From Janibacter sp. A1S7 (GTDB lineage: Bacteria; Actinomycetota; Actinomycetes; Actinomycetales; Dermatophilaceae), in the NCBI RefSeq assembly GCF_037198315.1, contig NZ_CP144913.1, positions 2,542,001 through 2,606,000 on the forward strand: a stretch of 64,000 nucleotides of DNA, read 5' to 3'. Shown here in pieces: positions 21,035 through 30,241 of this stretch. Under the pieces are notes generated by a model, which saw only the letters and a program-made list of their open reading frames with translations, was not told the origin of the DNA and did not search any database. A program made the position numbers and the translations under genes. The first letter of the stretch is position 1. The number at the start of each line of letters is the position of its first letter.

Positions 21035-22660
21035 CTACGTGCCGGCGCGCCACCGGCGAAGCCTGCGCCGCGCCCCGTCCCTGATGGCTGCACCGGGCGG
21101 TCGTTGCTTGTAGCGGATCTCGTCGACCTGCCTCTGCAGGGAGCGCTGTGCCGTCGCCGCAGCCTCGGTGCTCTTGGCCAGTTCCTGCTCCAGGTGTCGA
21201 CCCTCGTCCCTGAGCCGTTGACCATCCTTGCGGAGGCGCTCGACCTCCTGGGTCAGCTGACTGTGCTGCACGGCCTGCTCCTTGGCCGTTCGCCGCCGTT
21301 CCTGGGCGTGGAGCGCGAGTCGGTTCCTGGTCCGGTTGAGCGCCTCGTGCATGCCGGCGAACACCGCCAACGAGTCCTGATCCGCCGGCGTGCCCCATTC
21401 GTATGTCCGGGGTGTCGGCACATCGTCCGTCATCACCTCCCCGGTGCCACGGATACGGGCGGCGATGCCGTCCCACCAGGCGCGCTGGTACCGGATCGAC
21501 GCCGCGCCCACCTCATCCAGGTGTGCCTTCAGTTCTTCGCGGTCCCGGGAGATCGCACTGACCACCTTGGGGCCGAACAAGCCGTTCCACGCCTCGTACG
21601 GGACGGCCAGTGTGCTCATGCCAACGTGCTCCAGGGCGCCGCGCATACGGATCATCGAGTAGTGACTCGTCACGAGCCCGACTGCCGGGACGCCAACCGC
21701 GGGGCCGAAGACGAGCGGATGATACCGAGTGGACACTGTGAACTGCGCTCCGGAGGTCACCGAGACGGCCTGCGCGGCGGAGATCATCGGCAACTGGTGC
21801 ACCCGGTCACTCACCATGAACTCGGCAATGCGTGCATGGCCGAGGCGGTCCCGGTCGTTCGTGTCACCGGGACCGAGCACGCCCATGTGGGGAATCAGGA
21901 CGATGTCGACATCGCAGGTGGACACGATGTGGTCCAGAGCCGCTGCCACCTCGTAGTAGTAATCTCTGGGCGGCAACTCGGTTGCTCCGGGATGGTATGT
22001 AAAGCTCCCCACGACAAAGGAGCGCGGCAGCGTGATCTTCGTCTCGGGCACGCTCGAAGCCGCCATCTGTGGGATGAGCAGGGCGTCGTCGAAGGTGAGC
22101 ACGACCTTGTCGGGCTCCGCGCAGATCCCCTCCATCAGTTGGGCAGACGATCGTTCCCGGACACCGAACACCACAGAGTAGTCAGCGATTTCCCGGACGA
22201 TCTCCCGGTCATCCTTCGACAGCTGCGGGCCGACGGATTGACTGGAGACGAAGAGTGGGACGTCGAAGAACTCAGCGATTCGAGTCAGGGCCAAACGCTC
22301 GAACAGGTGATGCTCACCGGTGGAGTTGAGGTTTCCACCCCCGGCGATGACCAGCGCGTCGGCTCGGCGTACCGCGTCGACGGCCGGCGCCATGGCCTTG
22401 GGAACCGTTGCCTCACCCGAGAGCGCGGACTCGAGCGTGGACAGCAGTGTGATCTTCTTGGGCCGGGGGACGTTACGGAAGCCGAGCCTCCTGATGGTGT
22501 CCACCTGGTAGTACTCGGCCGACAGCTCCGGGTCGCCGGCGACGAGGGTGATGTCGGCGCCGTGTCGCTTCAGCTGGTCGATGGCGGCCTCCGTCATGGC
22601 CTCGTCTCCCAGATGGTATTGCCCGGCCCAACTGACATCGCCGATGACGACGACCTTCAT
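21035..22660 (-). CDS. Polysaccharide pyruvyl transferase family protein with C-terminal coiled coil
   Basis: 541 residues. The first 390 residues resemble PF04230 proteins: VVVIGDVSWAGQYHLGDEAM at the start, AGGGNLNS, FVSSQSVGPQLSKDDREIV and VSTRYHPLVFG. Such enzymes add ketal pyruvate to cell-surface glycans. The last 130 residues are a long charged coiled coil (NRTRNRLALHAQERRR to RQVDEIRYKQ) ending in a basic patch. ATG 22660 has GGGGAG upstream. The base composition looks less GC-rich than its neighbours (many AT-ending codons around 21,940-22,030), and the gene interrupts the usual mazG-eno neighbourhood, so transfer is plausible. Confidence 0.75.
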   Translation of the reverse strand: MKVVVIGDVSWAGQYHLGDEAMTEAAIDQLKRHGADITLVAGDPELSAEYYQVDTIRRLGFRNVPRPKKITLLSTLESALSGEATVPKAMAPAVDAVRRADALVIAGGGNLNSTGEHHLFERLALTRIAEFFDVPLFVSSQSVGPQLSKDDREIVREIADYSVVFGVRERSSAQLMEGICAEPDKVVLTFDDALLIPQMAASSVPETKITLPRSFVVGSFTYHPGATELPPRDYYYEVAAALDHIVSTCDVDIVLIPHMGVLGPGDTNDRDRLGHARIAEFMVSDRVHQLPMISAAQAVSVTSGAQFTVSTRYHPLVFGPAVGVPAVGLVTSHYSMIRMRGALEHVGMSTLAVPYEAWNGLFGPKVVSAISRDREELKAHLDEVGAASIRYQRAWWDGIAARIRGTGEVMTDDVPTPRTYEWGTPADQDSLAVFAGMHEALNRTRNRLALHAQERRRTAKEQAVQHSQLTQEVERLRKDGQRLRDEGRHLEQELAKSTEAAATAQRSLQRQVDEIRYKQRPPGAAIRDGARRRLRRWRAGT

Positions 22661-22706
22661 TGACTCCCCTGACGTCAGGACACTCGTTGACTGATTCGTT
22701 GGGAGC

Positions 22707-23432
22707 CTAACCCCCGGCCTCGGCGAGCAGGTCGACCAGGGGTCGCCGGTGCACGCCCGCGTGGAAGTTGTCCGGGGCCAGCCACGCGTCGTGCGCCGCC
22801 CGGATCCGCGGCCAGTCGTCGACGACCATGGCGAACCACGCGGTGTCGCGGGACCTCCCCTTCGTCACGACGTGCCTGCGGAAGGTGCCCTCGTAGGTGA
22901 AGCCCAGTCGCTCGGCGGCCCTGCGGGACGGCGCGTTGAGGGCGTCGCACTTCCACTCGCAGCGGCGGTAACCGAGGTCGAAGACGTGCCGGGCCAGCAG
23001 GGACATCGCCTCGGTCGCCGCAGTGGTGCGCTGCAGGCGCGGCCCGAGCAGGACGCTGCCGATCTCGACGCAGCCGTTGACCGGGTCGATCCGCATCAGG
23101 GAGAGGATCCCGCAGGCCACGCCATCGTCATCACGGACGACCACCTCGACGGTGTCGGCGTCCAGACGCCCGGCGACGTACTGCGCGAAGGGGGCCACCC
23201 GGGTGACGGGCTCCTGACCCAGCCAGGTCCACAGGGAGGCGTTGTGCTGACCGCCGACCTCGGTGAAGAGCTCGTCGGCGTGCGCACTCGTCAGCGGCTC
23301 GAGGGTGCAGTGGTCGCCGGTGATCGTGCCCGTCTCCGGGCGGGGCGGTGGGCCCCATCCGGGCACTGCGGGGCCGATCTGCTGATCGTGCTCGTTCGTG
23401 CGCGTCTCGTCCCGGCAGGAGGCCGGCAGCAC
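22707..23432 (-). CDS. GNAT family acetyltransferase
   Basis: Core of about 220 residues matches the RimJ/RimL-like GNAT group: LEPLTSAHADELFTEVGG, VEIGSVLLGPRLQRTTAATEA (acetyl-CoA loop region) and RRCEWKCDALNAPSRRAAERLGFTYEGTFRRHVV. The start is unclear. The family start should fall near TNEHDQQIGPAVPGW, but no ATG, GTG or TTG is there; the nearest in-frame candidate is GTG 23432 without a ribosome site, and GTG 23498 is also open. This agrees with a deletion that removed the original start and joined the gene to a glyoxalase fragment. The body may still be expressed, or the gene may be silent. Confidence 0.7.
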   Translation of the reverse strand: MLPASCRDETRTNEHDQQIGPAVPGWGPPPRPETGTITGDHCTLEPLTSAHADELFTEVGGQHNASLWTWLGQEPVTRVAPFAQYVAGRLDADTVEVVVRDDDGVACGILSLMRIDPVNGCVEIGSVLLGPRLQRTTAATEAMSLLARHVFDLGYRRCEWKCDALNAPSRRAAERLGFTYEGTFRRHVVTKGRSRDTAWFAMVVDDWPRIRAAHDAWLAPDNFHAGVHRRPLVDLLAEAGG

Positions 23433-23439
23433 GGTCTGA

Positions 23440-23578
23440 CCGATGGGCCGACGCGGACCATGAGGACCTCGCCCGGGATGTCCAGCTCGGCGGTCCACCC
23501 CAGCCCGTCGAGGTAGAAGCGACGCGTGGCCGACAGGTCCGCGACGGCGAGGGTGACGACGCTGATCCCTTGGCCCAT
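23440..23578 (-). pseudogene. VOC/glyoxalase-like gene remnant
   Basis: ATG 23578 has a very good ribosome site (GAGGAGG) and the first 47 residues (starting MGQGISVVTLAVADLSATRR and including FYLDGLGWTAELD) are a normal VOC beginning. After VRVGPSV the similarity ends and the frame continues into Arg/Pro/Ser-rich noise to a stop at 23291. The adjacent GNAT frame shows PIGQTVLPA, which looks like a VOC C-terminal end. I infer an internal deletion that left the first third. Confidence 0.65.
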
Positions 23579-23589
23579 GGTTCGCCTCC

Positions 23590-24354
23590 TCAGGTCCCGC
23601 TGTTGCGGGCCGCCTTCTCCTGCGCCTTGATCGTCTGCCACTGCGCCTCGATCTCCTCGAGGGTCTCGGCGCTCGCGTTCCCGAAGACGTGCGGGTTGCG
23701 GCGCACGAGCTTGTCGACCAGCGCAGCCGCCACGTCGTCGACGTCGAAGGGCTGCTGCGTGTGGTCGGCGGCCACCCGGGCGTGGAAGAGCACCTGGAAG
23801 AGCAGGTCGCCCAGCTCGTCGGTCAGGTCCTCGCGGACCCTCGCGTCCCCGGGATCGGCGATCACGGCCTCGAGCGCCTCATGGACCTCCTGCGCCTCCT
23901 CCAGGACGAAGGGGGCCAGGCTCGCGTGGTCCTGCGCCGCCACCCAGGCGCACCCTCCGGGTGCACGCAGTCGGTCCATGACCGCGACGGCGTCGAGGAG
24001 TCGACCGCCGTCGACGTCCCAGGACCCGACGAGGACCTCGACCTCGGGCCCCTCGTCGAGGCGGGAGACCTCGGTGGCGATCGCGTCGCTCAGCCCGGGG
24101 TCGCCGTCGGCAGAGCCCAGCCAGATCGTCTCCTGCTGGCCGGCCAACTCCACGAGCACGCGCGCCCGCTCGGTCACTCGCTCGTGGCCGATCGGCGTCA
24201 CCGCGATCCCGTCGTCAGCGAGGGCGAGGGGAAGGTCTTCCTCGACGTCCGCTGCCAGGACCAGGTCGGCGGCGTCGAGTGCACGCCAGGCATCCCGGCT
24301 GAGGAGCCCCGCCGGTACCCGCGGACTCGATGCCAGGAGGATCAGGTGCGGCAC
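23590..24354 (-). CDS. mazG: MazG-family nucleotide pyrophosphohydrolase
   Basis: 254 residues. The N-terminal half resembles the degenerate methylase-like part of long actinobacterial MazG proteins; the C-terminal half (about 130-254) is the MazG domain with FVLEEAQEVHEALE and DELGDLLFQVLFHARVA carrying the metal-binding acidic residues, and NPHVFGNASAETLEEIEAQWQTIKAQEK. The usual CPWD motif is altered to CAWV. It should hydrolyse NTPs, including damaged ones. Start is GTG 24354, two bases after the lipoprotein gene stop. Order mfd-lipoprotein-mazG indicates one transcription unit. Confidence 0.87.
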   Translation of the reverse strand: MPHLILLASSPRVPAGLLSRDAWRALDAADLVLAADVEEDLPLALADDGIAVTPIGHERVTERARVLVELAGQQETIWLGSADGDPGLSDAIATEVSRLDEGPEVEVLVGSWDVDGGRLLDAVAVMDRLRAPGGCAWVAAQDHASLAPFVLEEAQEVHEALEAVIADPGDARVREDLTDELGDLLFQVLFHARVAADHTQQPFDVDDVAAALVDKLVRRNPHVFGNASAETLEEIEAQWQTIKAQEKAARNSGT

Positions 24355-24356
24355 CG

Positions 24357-24923
24357 TCAGGGCATCTCCGGGGCCGTGGTCGGCGTCTTCAACCAGTTGG
24401 GGCTCTGGCTGTCCGGACGGTAGCGCGGGCTGATGGTGACGTCCAGATCCTGCACCTGCTGGGCCACCTGCTGCTGCTGCTTCTGGCTCAGCTGTGAGTA
24501 GACGGTGTTCGCTCGGAAGAAGTCCACCGTCGTCTCGGAGGGCGAGAGGACGGCGTCGCCCAGCTGCTTCTTGATCGTCGCGCCGGACGGGACGGCGATG
24601 CCGTGCTCCTGGCCGAAGGCGATCAACGTCGGCACCTGGATGAGGCTGCCGATCAGCTGGTCCGGACCCACCTCCTGCGGCGGCTGCCCGGAGGTCTGGG
24701 CCTGCGCGGCGACGACCTGCCCGACCTCGCGGCTGCTCTGCTGTGCCTGGCCGACCGTGATCTCGTGGCCCTCGACGATCGCGGCGGTCGCGGTCGAGCC
24801 GGTGTCCTCCTCCTGGCCCTCGTCGGCGCCGCAGGCCGCGAGGGCCAGGGATCCACCGAGCACGAGTGCTGCGATCCGGACGGAACGTCGTTGTCTGCTG
24901 CCGGGCACGGGCTGTCCTTTCAT
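24357..24923 (-). CDS. SurA-N-like lipoprotein
   Basis: 188 residues from ATG 24923. Signal peptide with lipobox ALAAC (residue about 31) gives a membrane-anchored lipoprotein. VEGHEITVGQAQQSSREVG and LIQVPTLIAFGQEHGIAVPSG resemble the SurA N-terminal chaperone domain found in actinobacterial lipoproteins next to mfd/mazG; no PPIase domain is present. The C-terminal DLDVTISPRYRP segment is conserved in that group. It may help protein folding outside the membrane; that role is inferred. Confidence 0.75.
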   Translation of the reverse strand: MKGQPVPGSRQRRSVRIAALVLGGSLALAACGADEGQEEDTGSTATAAIVEGHEITVGQAQQSSREVGQVVAAQAQTSGQPPQEVGPDQLIGSLIQVPTLIAFGQEHGIAVPSGATIKKQLGDAVLSPSETTVDFFRANTVYSQLSQKQQQQVAQQVQDLDVTISPRYRPDSQSPNWLKTPTTAPEMP

Positions 24924-24930
24924 CACGTCC

Positions 24931-27900
24931 TCAGCGGGAGCGCGAGGTGTCGCGGGGCGGGTTCGCCCCAGTGTCCACGATGACATTGTCGAGCATGACC
25001 TGATCGACCAGGTCGGTGGCCCACTGCAGCACCTCGGTGTCGCGAAGGGGGCTACCCCCGATCCGCGCCGTCATCGGCTTCGGGACGAGCACCGTCTGGG
25101 TGCCCTCCTTGTAGCTCGACTTCGGGTACAGCCGGGCCAGACGCAGCTGCTGGCTCTCCTTGAGCCGTGCCGGGGCGAAGCGCACGTTCTTGCCCTGCAC
25201 CACGACGTCGGTCAGGCCCGCGGCCCGCACCACGATGCGCAGTCGCGCGACGGCGACGAGGTTGCGCACCGGCTCCGGCGGCTCGCCGTAGCGGTCGGTG
25301 AGCTCCTCCACGATCTCGGTGAGGTCCTCCTCGGTCTCGGCGGCGGCGAGCTTGCGGTAGGCCTCGAGGCGCAACCGCTCCCCCGGCACGTACTCGTGCG
25401 GCAGGTGGGCGTCCACCGGCAGCTCGATCTTGACCTCGGCCGGCGCGGCCTCCCCTTCGCCCTTGAAGTCGGCGACGGCCTCGCCGACCATCCGCACGTA
25501 CAGGTCGAAGCCGACTCCGGCGATGTGGCCGGACTGCTCGCCGCCGAGCAGATTGCCCGCACCGCGGATCTCGAGGTCCTTCATCGCGACCTGCATGCCG
25601 GAGCCGAGATCCGTGTTGCTCGCGATCGTGGTCAGCCGGTCGTGCGCGGTCTCGGTCAGCGGCTTGTCCGGCGGGTAGAGAAAGTAGGCGTAGGCGCGCT
25701 CGCGGCCACGCCCGACTCGACCTCGCAACTGGTGCAGCTGGCTCAGGCCGAACTTGTCCGCCCGGTCGAGGATGAGCGTGTTCGCATTGGAGATGTCCAG
25801 GCCGGTCTCGACGATCGTCGTGCACACGAGGACGTCGAAGCGCCGCTCCCAGAAGTCGAGGACGACCTGCTCCAGTCGGTGCTCGCCCATCTTGCCGTGA
25901 GCGGTCTCGACCCGGGCGTCGGGGACGAGCTCGCGGATCCGGGCAGCGGTGCGCTCGATCGTGCTGACGTTGTTGTGCACGAAGAAGACCTGCCCCTCGC
26001 GCATGAGCTCGCGGTGGATGGCCGCGGAGACCTGCTTCTCCTCGTAACCACCGACGAAGGTGAGGACCGGGTGGCGCTCCTCCGGCGGGGTCGCGAGCGT
26101 CGACATCTCCCGGATACCGGTGACCGCCATCTCGAGGGTGCGCGGGATCGGCGTCGCGGACATGGCCAGGACGTCGACGTTGGTGCGCAGGGCCTTCAGC
26201 TGCTCCTTGTGCTCGACACCGAAGCGCTGCTCCTCGTCGATGATGACCATCCCCAGGTCCTTGAACTTCACCTCGTTGCCGAGGATGCGGTGGGTACCGA
26301 TGACCAGGTCGACGGATCCGTCCTGCAGGCCCGCCAGGACCTCTTTGGCCTCCGCGTCGGTCTGGAACCGGCTGAGCGCCTTGACCGTCACCGGGTAGCC
26401 GGCGTACCGCTCGGAGAAGGTGTTGAGGTGCTGCTGGACGAGCAGCGTCGTCGGGACGAGCGCGGCCACCTGCTTGCCGTCCTGGATGGCCTTGAAGGCC
26501 GCGCGCACAGCGATCTCGGTTTTGCCGTAGCCGACGTCACCGCAGATGAGCCGGTCCATGGGGAAGGACTTCTCCATGTCGGCCTTGACCTCGTCGATGG
26601 TGCTCAGCTGGTCCGGCGTCTCGATGTGCGCGAAGGCGTCCTCGAGCTCGCGCTGCCACGGCGTGTCCGGGCCGAAGGTGTGCCCCGGCGTGGCCATACG
26701 AGCGCTGTACAGGCGGATCAGCTCACCCGCGATCTGGCGGACGTGCCGCTTGGCCTTCGACTTCGTCTTCTGCCAGTCGCTGCCCCCCATCTTGTTCAAC
26801 GCGGGCGCGTCACCGCCGACGTAGCGGGTGACCTGGTCCAGCTGGTCGGACGGCACGAAGAGCCGGTCGCCGGGGTGCCCTCGGCGGGAGGGCGCGTACT
26901 CGATGACGAGGTACTCGCGGGTCGCGCCGCCGATGGTGCGCTGGATCATCTCGACGAAGGACCCGACACCGTGCTGCTCGTGGACGACGTGGTCCCCCGG
27001 GCGCAGCTGGAGCGGGTCGACCTGCTTGCGCCGACGCGAGGGCATCCGGCGCATGTCGCGGGTACTGGCGCCGGCTCCGCTCGATCCCAGCAGGTCGGCC
27101 TCGGTGAGCACCGCGAGTCGGTGGTCGGCGGCGACGAATCCGGTGCCCAGGCTCGCGCGGGTGACGGTGACGACGCCCTCGGAGAGTTCCGTGAGGTCGT
27201 CCTCCTCGCCGACGACCCGCGTGGGGACGTCGGCGCCGCGCAGCACCTCGGCGACGCGGGTGACGAGGCCGGCGCCGTCGGTGGCGATGAGCACCCACCA
27301 GCCCGCGGTGGTCCACTCGGCGAGCTGGGCGACCGCGGCCTCGGTGTTGCCCCGGAACGTCGGCGGCTCGGCCGCCGGAACCCGCAGCGCGACGTGGTCG
27401 TGGGCGACGCGGTCGTCCATGTCCGCCGCGAGCGCATCCAGCTCCTCGTCCACGGCGAAGGGGGTGATGCTCCACCACGGCAGGCCGAGGTCGAGCGCGT
27501 GGTCCCGGGCCTGCGCAAGGGTCCAGTGGGAGGCGGTCCCGAGGACACCCTCCAGGTCGATCGGCACCACGTTGCCGGCGGCCGCGTTGGCCCAGCTGGC
27601 CTGCAGGAACTCCTCGCTCGTCGAGACGAGGTCGTGGGCGCGGGCCCGGACCTTCTCGTGGTCGAGGACGAGGACCCCGGCCTCCTTCGGCAGCACGTCG
27701 AGCAGGGACTCCATGCCGTCGACGAGGGCCGGCGCGAGTGACTCCATGCCCTCGACGGCGATCCCCTCGGCCACCTTGTGGAGCATGTCGGCGACACCGG
27801 GCAGATCCTCGGCGAGCGCCGCGGCCCGCTCCCGGACGGAGTCGGTCAGCAGGACCTCGCGGCACGGCGGGGCCCAGAGGACCTCGGTCGCGTCGAGACT

Positions 27901-28572
27901 GCGCTGGTCGGCGACCTTGAACCAGCGGATCTCGTCGACGGTGTCGCCGAAGAACTCCACCCGGATCGGGTGCTCCTCCGTCGGTGGGAAGACGTCGAGG
28001 ATCCCACCGCGCACGGCGAACTCCCCTCGGCGGTCGACGAGGTCGGTGCGCACGTAGGCCGCGTCGGTCAGGGCCTGCGCGATATCGGTCAACGGGCGTT
28101 CGTCGCCGACGCGCAGCGTCACCGGCTCGAGGTCGCCGAGCCCCCTGGCGATCGGCTGGAGGACCGCGCGGACGGAGGCGATGACGTAGCCGAGGGGTCC
28201 GTGTCCGGCGCCCTGCTCCTGCGGGTGCGACAGGCGGCGCAGCACTGCGAGGCGGCGGCCGACCGTGTCGCTGCGGGGGCTGAGGCGCTCGTGCGGCAGG
28301 GTCTCCCAGCTGGGGAAGGTCGCGATGAGGTCGGGGTCGACGAACTCCCCCAGAGCGGTCGACAGGTCGTCGGCCTCGCGCGCGGTCGAGGTGATGATCA
28401 GCTGCGGTGCGTCACCGGGGGCGGCACCGCCGATCGTGGCGACCGTCGGCGCGCGCAGTCCCGTCGGCGCGACGATGTCGAGCTGGTCGGTTCCGGCGCG
28501 GTGTCGGGGGATGTCGGCGAGTCCGGGCAGGCCGGCGATCGCGCTCAGGAGCGGAGTGAGGGAGGAAGACAT
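24931..28572 (-). CDS. mfd: Transcription-repair coupling factor
   Basis: 1213 residues. Mfd removes stalled RNA polymerase and recruits UvrA. Seen in order: UvrB-like region (residues about 20-330, with FPSWETLPHERLSP), RNA-polymerase-interaction domain (DHVVHEQHGVGSFVEM), helicase motifs ICGDVGYGKTE (Walker A), VIIDEEQRFGVEHKE, MSATPIPRTL, TTIVETGLDISNANT and LRGRVGRGRERAYAYFLY (with the TRG region after it), and the C-terminal TRCF domain. ATG 28572 is chosen where family similarity begins; an in-frame ATG at 28602 is possible. Upstream of the lipoprotein gene, eight-base gap. Confidence 0.97.
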   Translation of the reverse strand: MSSSLTPLLSAIAGLPGLADIPRHRAGTDQLDIVAPTGLRAPTVATIGGAAPGDAPQLIITSTAREADDLSTALGEFVDPDLIATFPSWETLPHERLSPRSDTVGRRLAVLRRLSHPQEQGAGHGPLGYVIASVRAVLQPIARGLGDLEPVTLRVGDERPLTDIAQALTDAAYVRTDLVDRRGEFAVRGGILDVFPPTEEHPIRVEFFGDTVDEIRWFKVADQRSLDATEVLWAPPCREVLLTDSVRERAAALAEDLPGVADMLHKVAEGIAVEGMESLAPALVDGMESLLDVLPKEAGVLVLDHEKVRARAHDLVSTSEEFLQASWANAAAGNVVPIDLEGVLGTASHWTLAQARDHALDLGLPWWSITPFAVDEELDALAADMDDRVAHDHVALRVPAAEPPTFRGNTEAAVAQLAEWTTAGWWVLIATDGAGLVTRVAEVLRGADVPTRVVGEEDDLTELSEGVVTVTRASLGTGFVAADHRLAVLTEADLLGSSGAGASTRDMRRMPSRRRKQVDPLQLRPGDHVVHEQHGVGSFVEMIQRTIGGATREYLVIEYAPSRRGHPGDRLFVPSDQLDQVTRYVGGDAPALNKMGGSDWQKTKSKAKRHVRQIAGELIRLYSARMATPGHTFGPDTPWQRELEDAFAHIETPDQLSTIDEVKADMEKSFPMDRLICGDVGYGKTEIAVRAAFKAIQDGKQVAALVPTTLLVQQHLNTFSERYAGYPVTVKALSRFQTDAEAKEVLAGLQDGSVDLVIGTHRILGNEVKFKDLGMVIIDEEQRFGVEHKEQLKALRTNVDVLAMSATPIPRTLEMAVTGIREMSTLATPPEERHPVLTFVGGYEEKQVSAAIHRELMREGQVFFVHNNVSTIERTAARIRELVPDARVETAHGKMGEHRLEQVVLDFWERRFDVLVCTTIVETGLDISNANTLILDRADKFGLSQLHQLRGRVGRGRERAYAYFLYPPDKPLTETAHDRLTTIASNTDLGSGMQVAMKDLEIRGAGNLLGGEQSGHIAGVGFDLYVRMVGEAVADFKGEGEAAPAEVKIELPVDAHLPHEYVPGERLRLEAYRKLAAAETEEDLTEIVEELTDRYGEPPEPVRNLVAVARLRIVVRAAGLTDVVVQGKNVRFAPARLKESQQLRLARLYPKSSYKEGTQTVLVPKPMTARIGGSPLRDTEVLQWATDLVDQVMLDNVIVDTGANPPRDTSRSR

Positions 28573-28675
28573 GCTGGTGTCGATTCTGCCGCATCCGGCC
28601 ACGGTGCGTGACCCAGCCCGTGACCTCGCCGCATCAACGGTCGGGTCCGTGGGCCGTCGGCACCAAGGACCGGGG

Positions 28676-29266
28676 TCACGCCGGTGGCGCGTGCACGACC
28701 TGCTGGGCGCCGGTCAGCCCCCTCTCGATGACCAACTCGACCGCGTCGGCGGCGTCGTCGAGCAGGAAGGGCAGTTCCTTGCGCTCGGTGGACGAGAAGT
28801 CCTTGAGCACGTAGGCGGCCGCGTCCATCCGGCCCGGTGGGCGGTCGATCCCGACGCGCACCCGCACGTAGTCCTTCGTCCCGAAGGAGGCGGTGATCGA
28901 ACGCAGACCGTTGTGTCCCCCTTCGCCCCCACCCTGCTTGAGGCGCACCTGGCCGAAGGGGATGTCCAGCTCGTCGTGGATGACGATCGTGCGCTCTGCA
29001 GGGACGGAGAAGAAGGTGGCCAGGCCCTTGGTCGCGCCACCGGAGAGGTTCATGTACGAGTGCGGGATACCGATGATCGTGCGGGTACCGGGCATCGGAC
29101 CCAGACGCACGGACTCGGCGCTGGCACCGGCCTTGTGCGCCCGCAGGCGCGCCCCGGACCGCTGCGCCAGCAGCTCGACGACCATGGCCCCCACGTTGTG
29201 GCGGTTGCCCGCGTACTTCGGCCCCGGGTTGCCCAGGCCCACCACCAGCCACGTCTCGTCACTCAC
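28676..29266 (-). CDS. pth: Peptidyl-tRNA hydrolase
   Basis: 196 residues. It recycles tRNA from prematurely released peptidyl-tRNA. [17 protein letters not shown] contains the catalytic His23; [10 protein letters not shown] carries the conserved Asn; [11 protein letters not shown] the Asp; [13 protein letters not shown] is the second signature. Upstream rplY lies across a gap holding a strong terminator, so pth may have its own promoter. The rplY-pth-mfd order is common in actinobacteria. Confidence 0.97.
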   Translation of the reverse strand: MSDETWLVVGLGNPGPKYAGNRHNVGAMVVELLAQRSGARLRAHKAGASAESVRLGPMPGTRTIIGIPHSYMNLSGGATKGLATFFSVPAERTIVIHDELDIPFGQVRLKQGGGEGGHNGLRSITASFGTKDYVRVRVGIDRPPGRMDAAAYVLKDFSSTERKELPFLLDDAADAVELVIERGLTGAQQVVHAPPA

Positions 29267-29285
29267 GGGGTCACTCTAGGCAATG

Positions 29286-29327
29286 ACGCAGGGCGGGACC
29301 CCCGGGTGTGGGGATCCCGCCCTGCGT
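29286..29327 (-). terminator. Terminator between rplY and pth
   Basis: Thirteen-base arms ACGCAGGGCGGGA (29286-29298) and TCCCGCCCTGCGT (29315-29327) pair perfectly, with an inner CCCC/GGGG extension. It starts 14 bases after the rplY stop on the minus strand. Confidence 0.85.
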
Positions 29328-29341
29328 GACGGTCGGGTGGG

Positions 29342-30031
29342 TCACTCCTTGTCGGAGGACTCCTCGCCACCCTCGGCCGGGGCCTCGTCGGCGGCGGCCG
29401 CAGCCTCGGTCTCCGGCTCGTCGTGCTCGACGCCGGCCTCCTCCTCGGCCTCGGCGAGCTCGGCCTCGAGCGCCTCCTCGGAGATCTGCTGGGTGATGTT
29501 GACGACCAGGGTCTCCGGGTCGGAGACGAGGGTGACGCCGGCGGGCATGGTGAGATCGCTCGCGTGGATGAGGGTGCCGACCTGCTCGTCCTCGACGGAG
29601 ACGACGAGGTTGTCCGGGAGCGTCATCGGGTCGGCCTCGATCTCGAGGGTCTGGGCGTCGAGGGTGACGACGGTCTCCGGAGCCGCCTCGCCCTCGATCT
29701 GGACCGGGACCTCGACGACGACCTTCTGGCCCTTCTTGACCATGATGAGGTCGACGTGCTCGATGATCGGCTTGATCGGGTCGCGCTGGATGTCCTTGGC
29801 CAGGGCGAGCTGGTCGTCCTCGCCCTCGACAGCGATCGTCAGCAGGGCGTTGGGGTTCTTCAGCGCCTGGAAGGTGTCGTGGAAGGGCAGGGCGAGGTGG
29901 ATCGGGGCCTCGCCGTGGCCGTAGAGGACGGCGGGGACCTTGTCGGCGCGCCGCAGCTTGCGGGCCGCGCCCTTGCCGAACTCGGTGCGCTTGTCGGTGG
30001 CGAGACGGATCTCGTCGTGCTTGGGGGCCAT
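29342..30031 (-). CDS. rplY: 50S ribosomal protein bL25 (CTC form)
   Basis: 229 residues. It binds 5S rRNA. The N-terminal L25 domain (about 5-95: TEFGKGAARKLRRADKVPAVLYGHG; LLTIAVEG) is followed by the TL5/CTC C-terminal domain (about 100-190) and a very acidic, Ala/Glu-rich tail of about 40 residues. ATG 30031 has AAGGAG upstream. A promoter candidate at 30212-30241 would give a leader of about 175 bases. Confidence 0.96.
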   Translation of the reverse strand: MAPKHDEIRLATDKRTEFGKGAARKLRRADKVPAVLYGHGEAPIHLALPFHDTFQALKNPNALLTIAVEGEDDQLALAKDIQRDPIKPIIEHVDLIMVKKGQKVVVEVPVQIEGEAAPETVVTLDAQTLEIEADPMTLPDNLVVSVEDEQVGTLIHASDLTMPAGVTLVSDPETLVVNITQQISEEALEAELAEAEEEAGVEHDEPETEAAAAADEAPAEGGEESSDKE

Positions 30032-30211
30032 GGGAGAACTCCTTGTGGGGGCGAGTGCCCGCGCAGGGAGCGGGCGTGTGTCGTGGGTGATGGCCTCGAC
30101 GCGGGACGCGGCGCGGACGGATGTCGACGCGCGGGCGGACCCACGGGGCGGCACCGCGTCGATCACGGACTGCTGCGACCGTGCAGCGTCCCTCGCCGAG
30201 GCAACCCGTCG

Positions 30212-30241
30212 ATCCTAGTGGACCCGAACAGGGTCGGCCAA
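30212..30241 (-). promoter_or_regulatory. Candidate rplY promoter
   Basis: On the minus strand TTGGCC (30241-30236) and TAGGAT (30217-30212) are separated by 18 bases, close to the primary-sigma consensus. The -10 overlaps the EamA gene stop codon. The leader to rplY is about 175 bases, with several GC-rich inverted segments. Confidence 0.5.

Noticed and set aside
24505-27741. A 1078-codon open frame opposite mfd and other long antisense frames
   Set aside because: At this GC content antisense frames stay open by chance. They have Arg/Pro/Ala/Gly-rich composition and no family similarity, while the opposite strand codes clear proteins.
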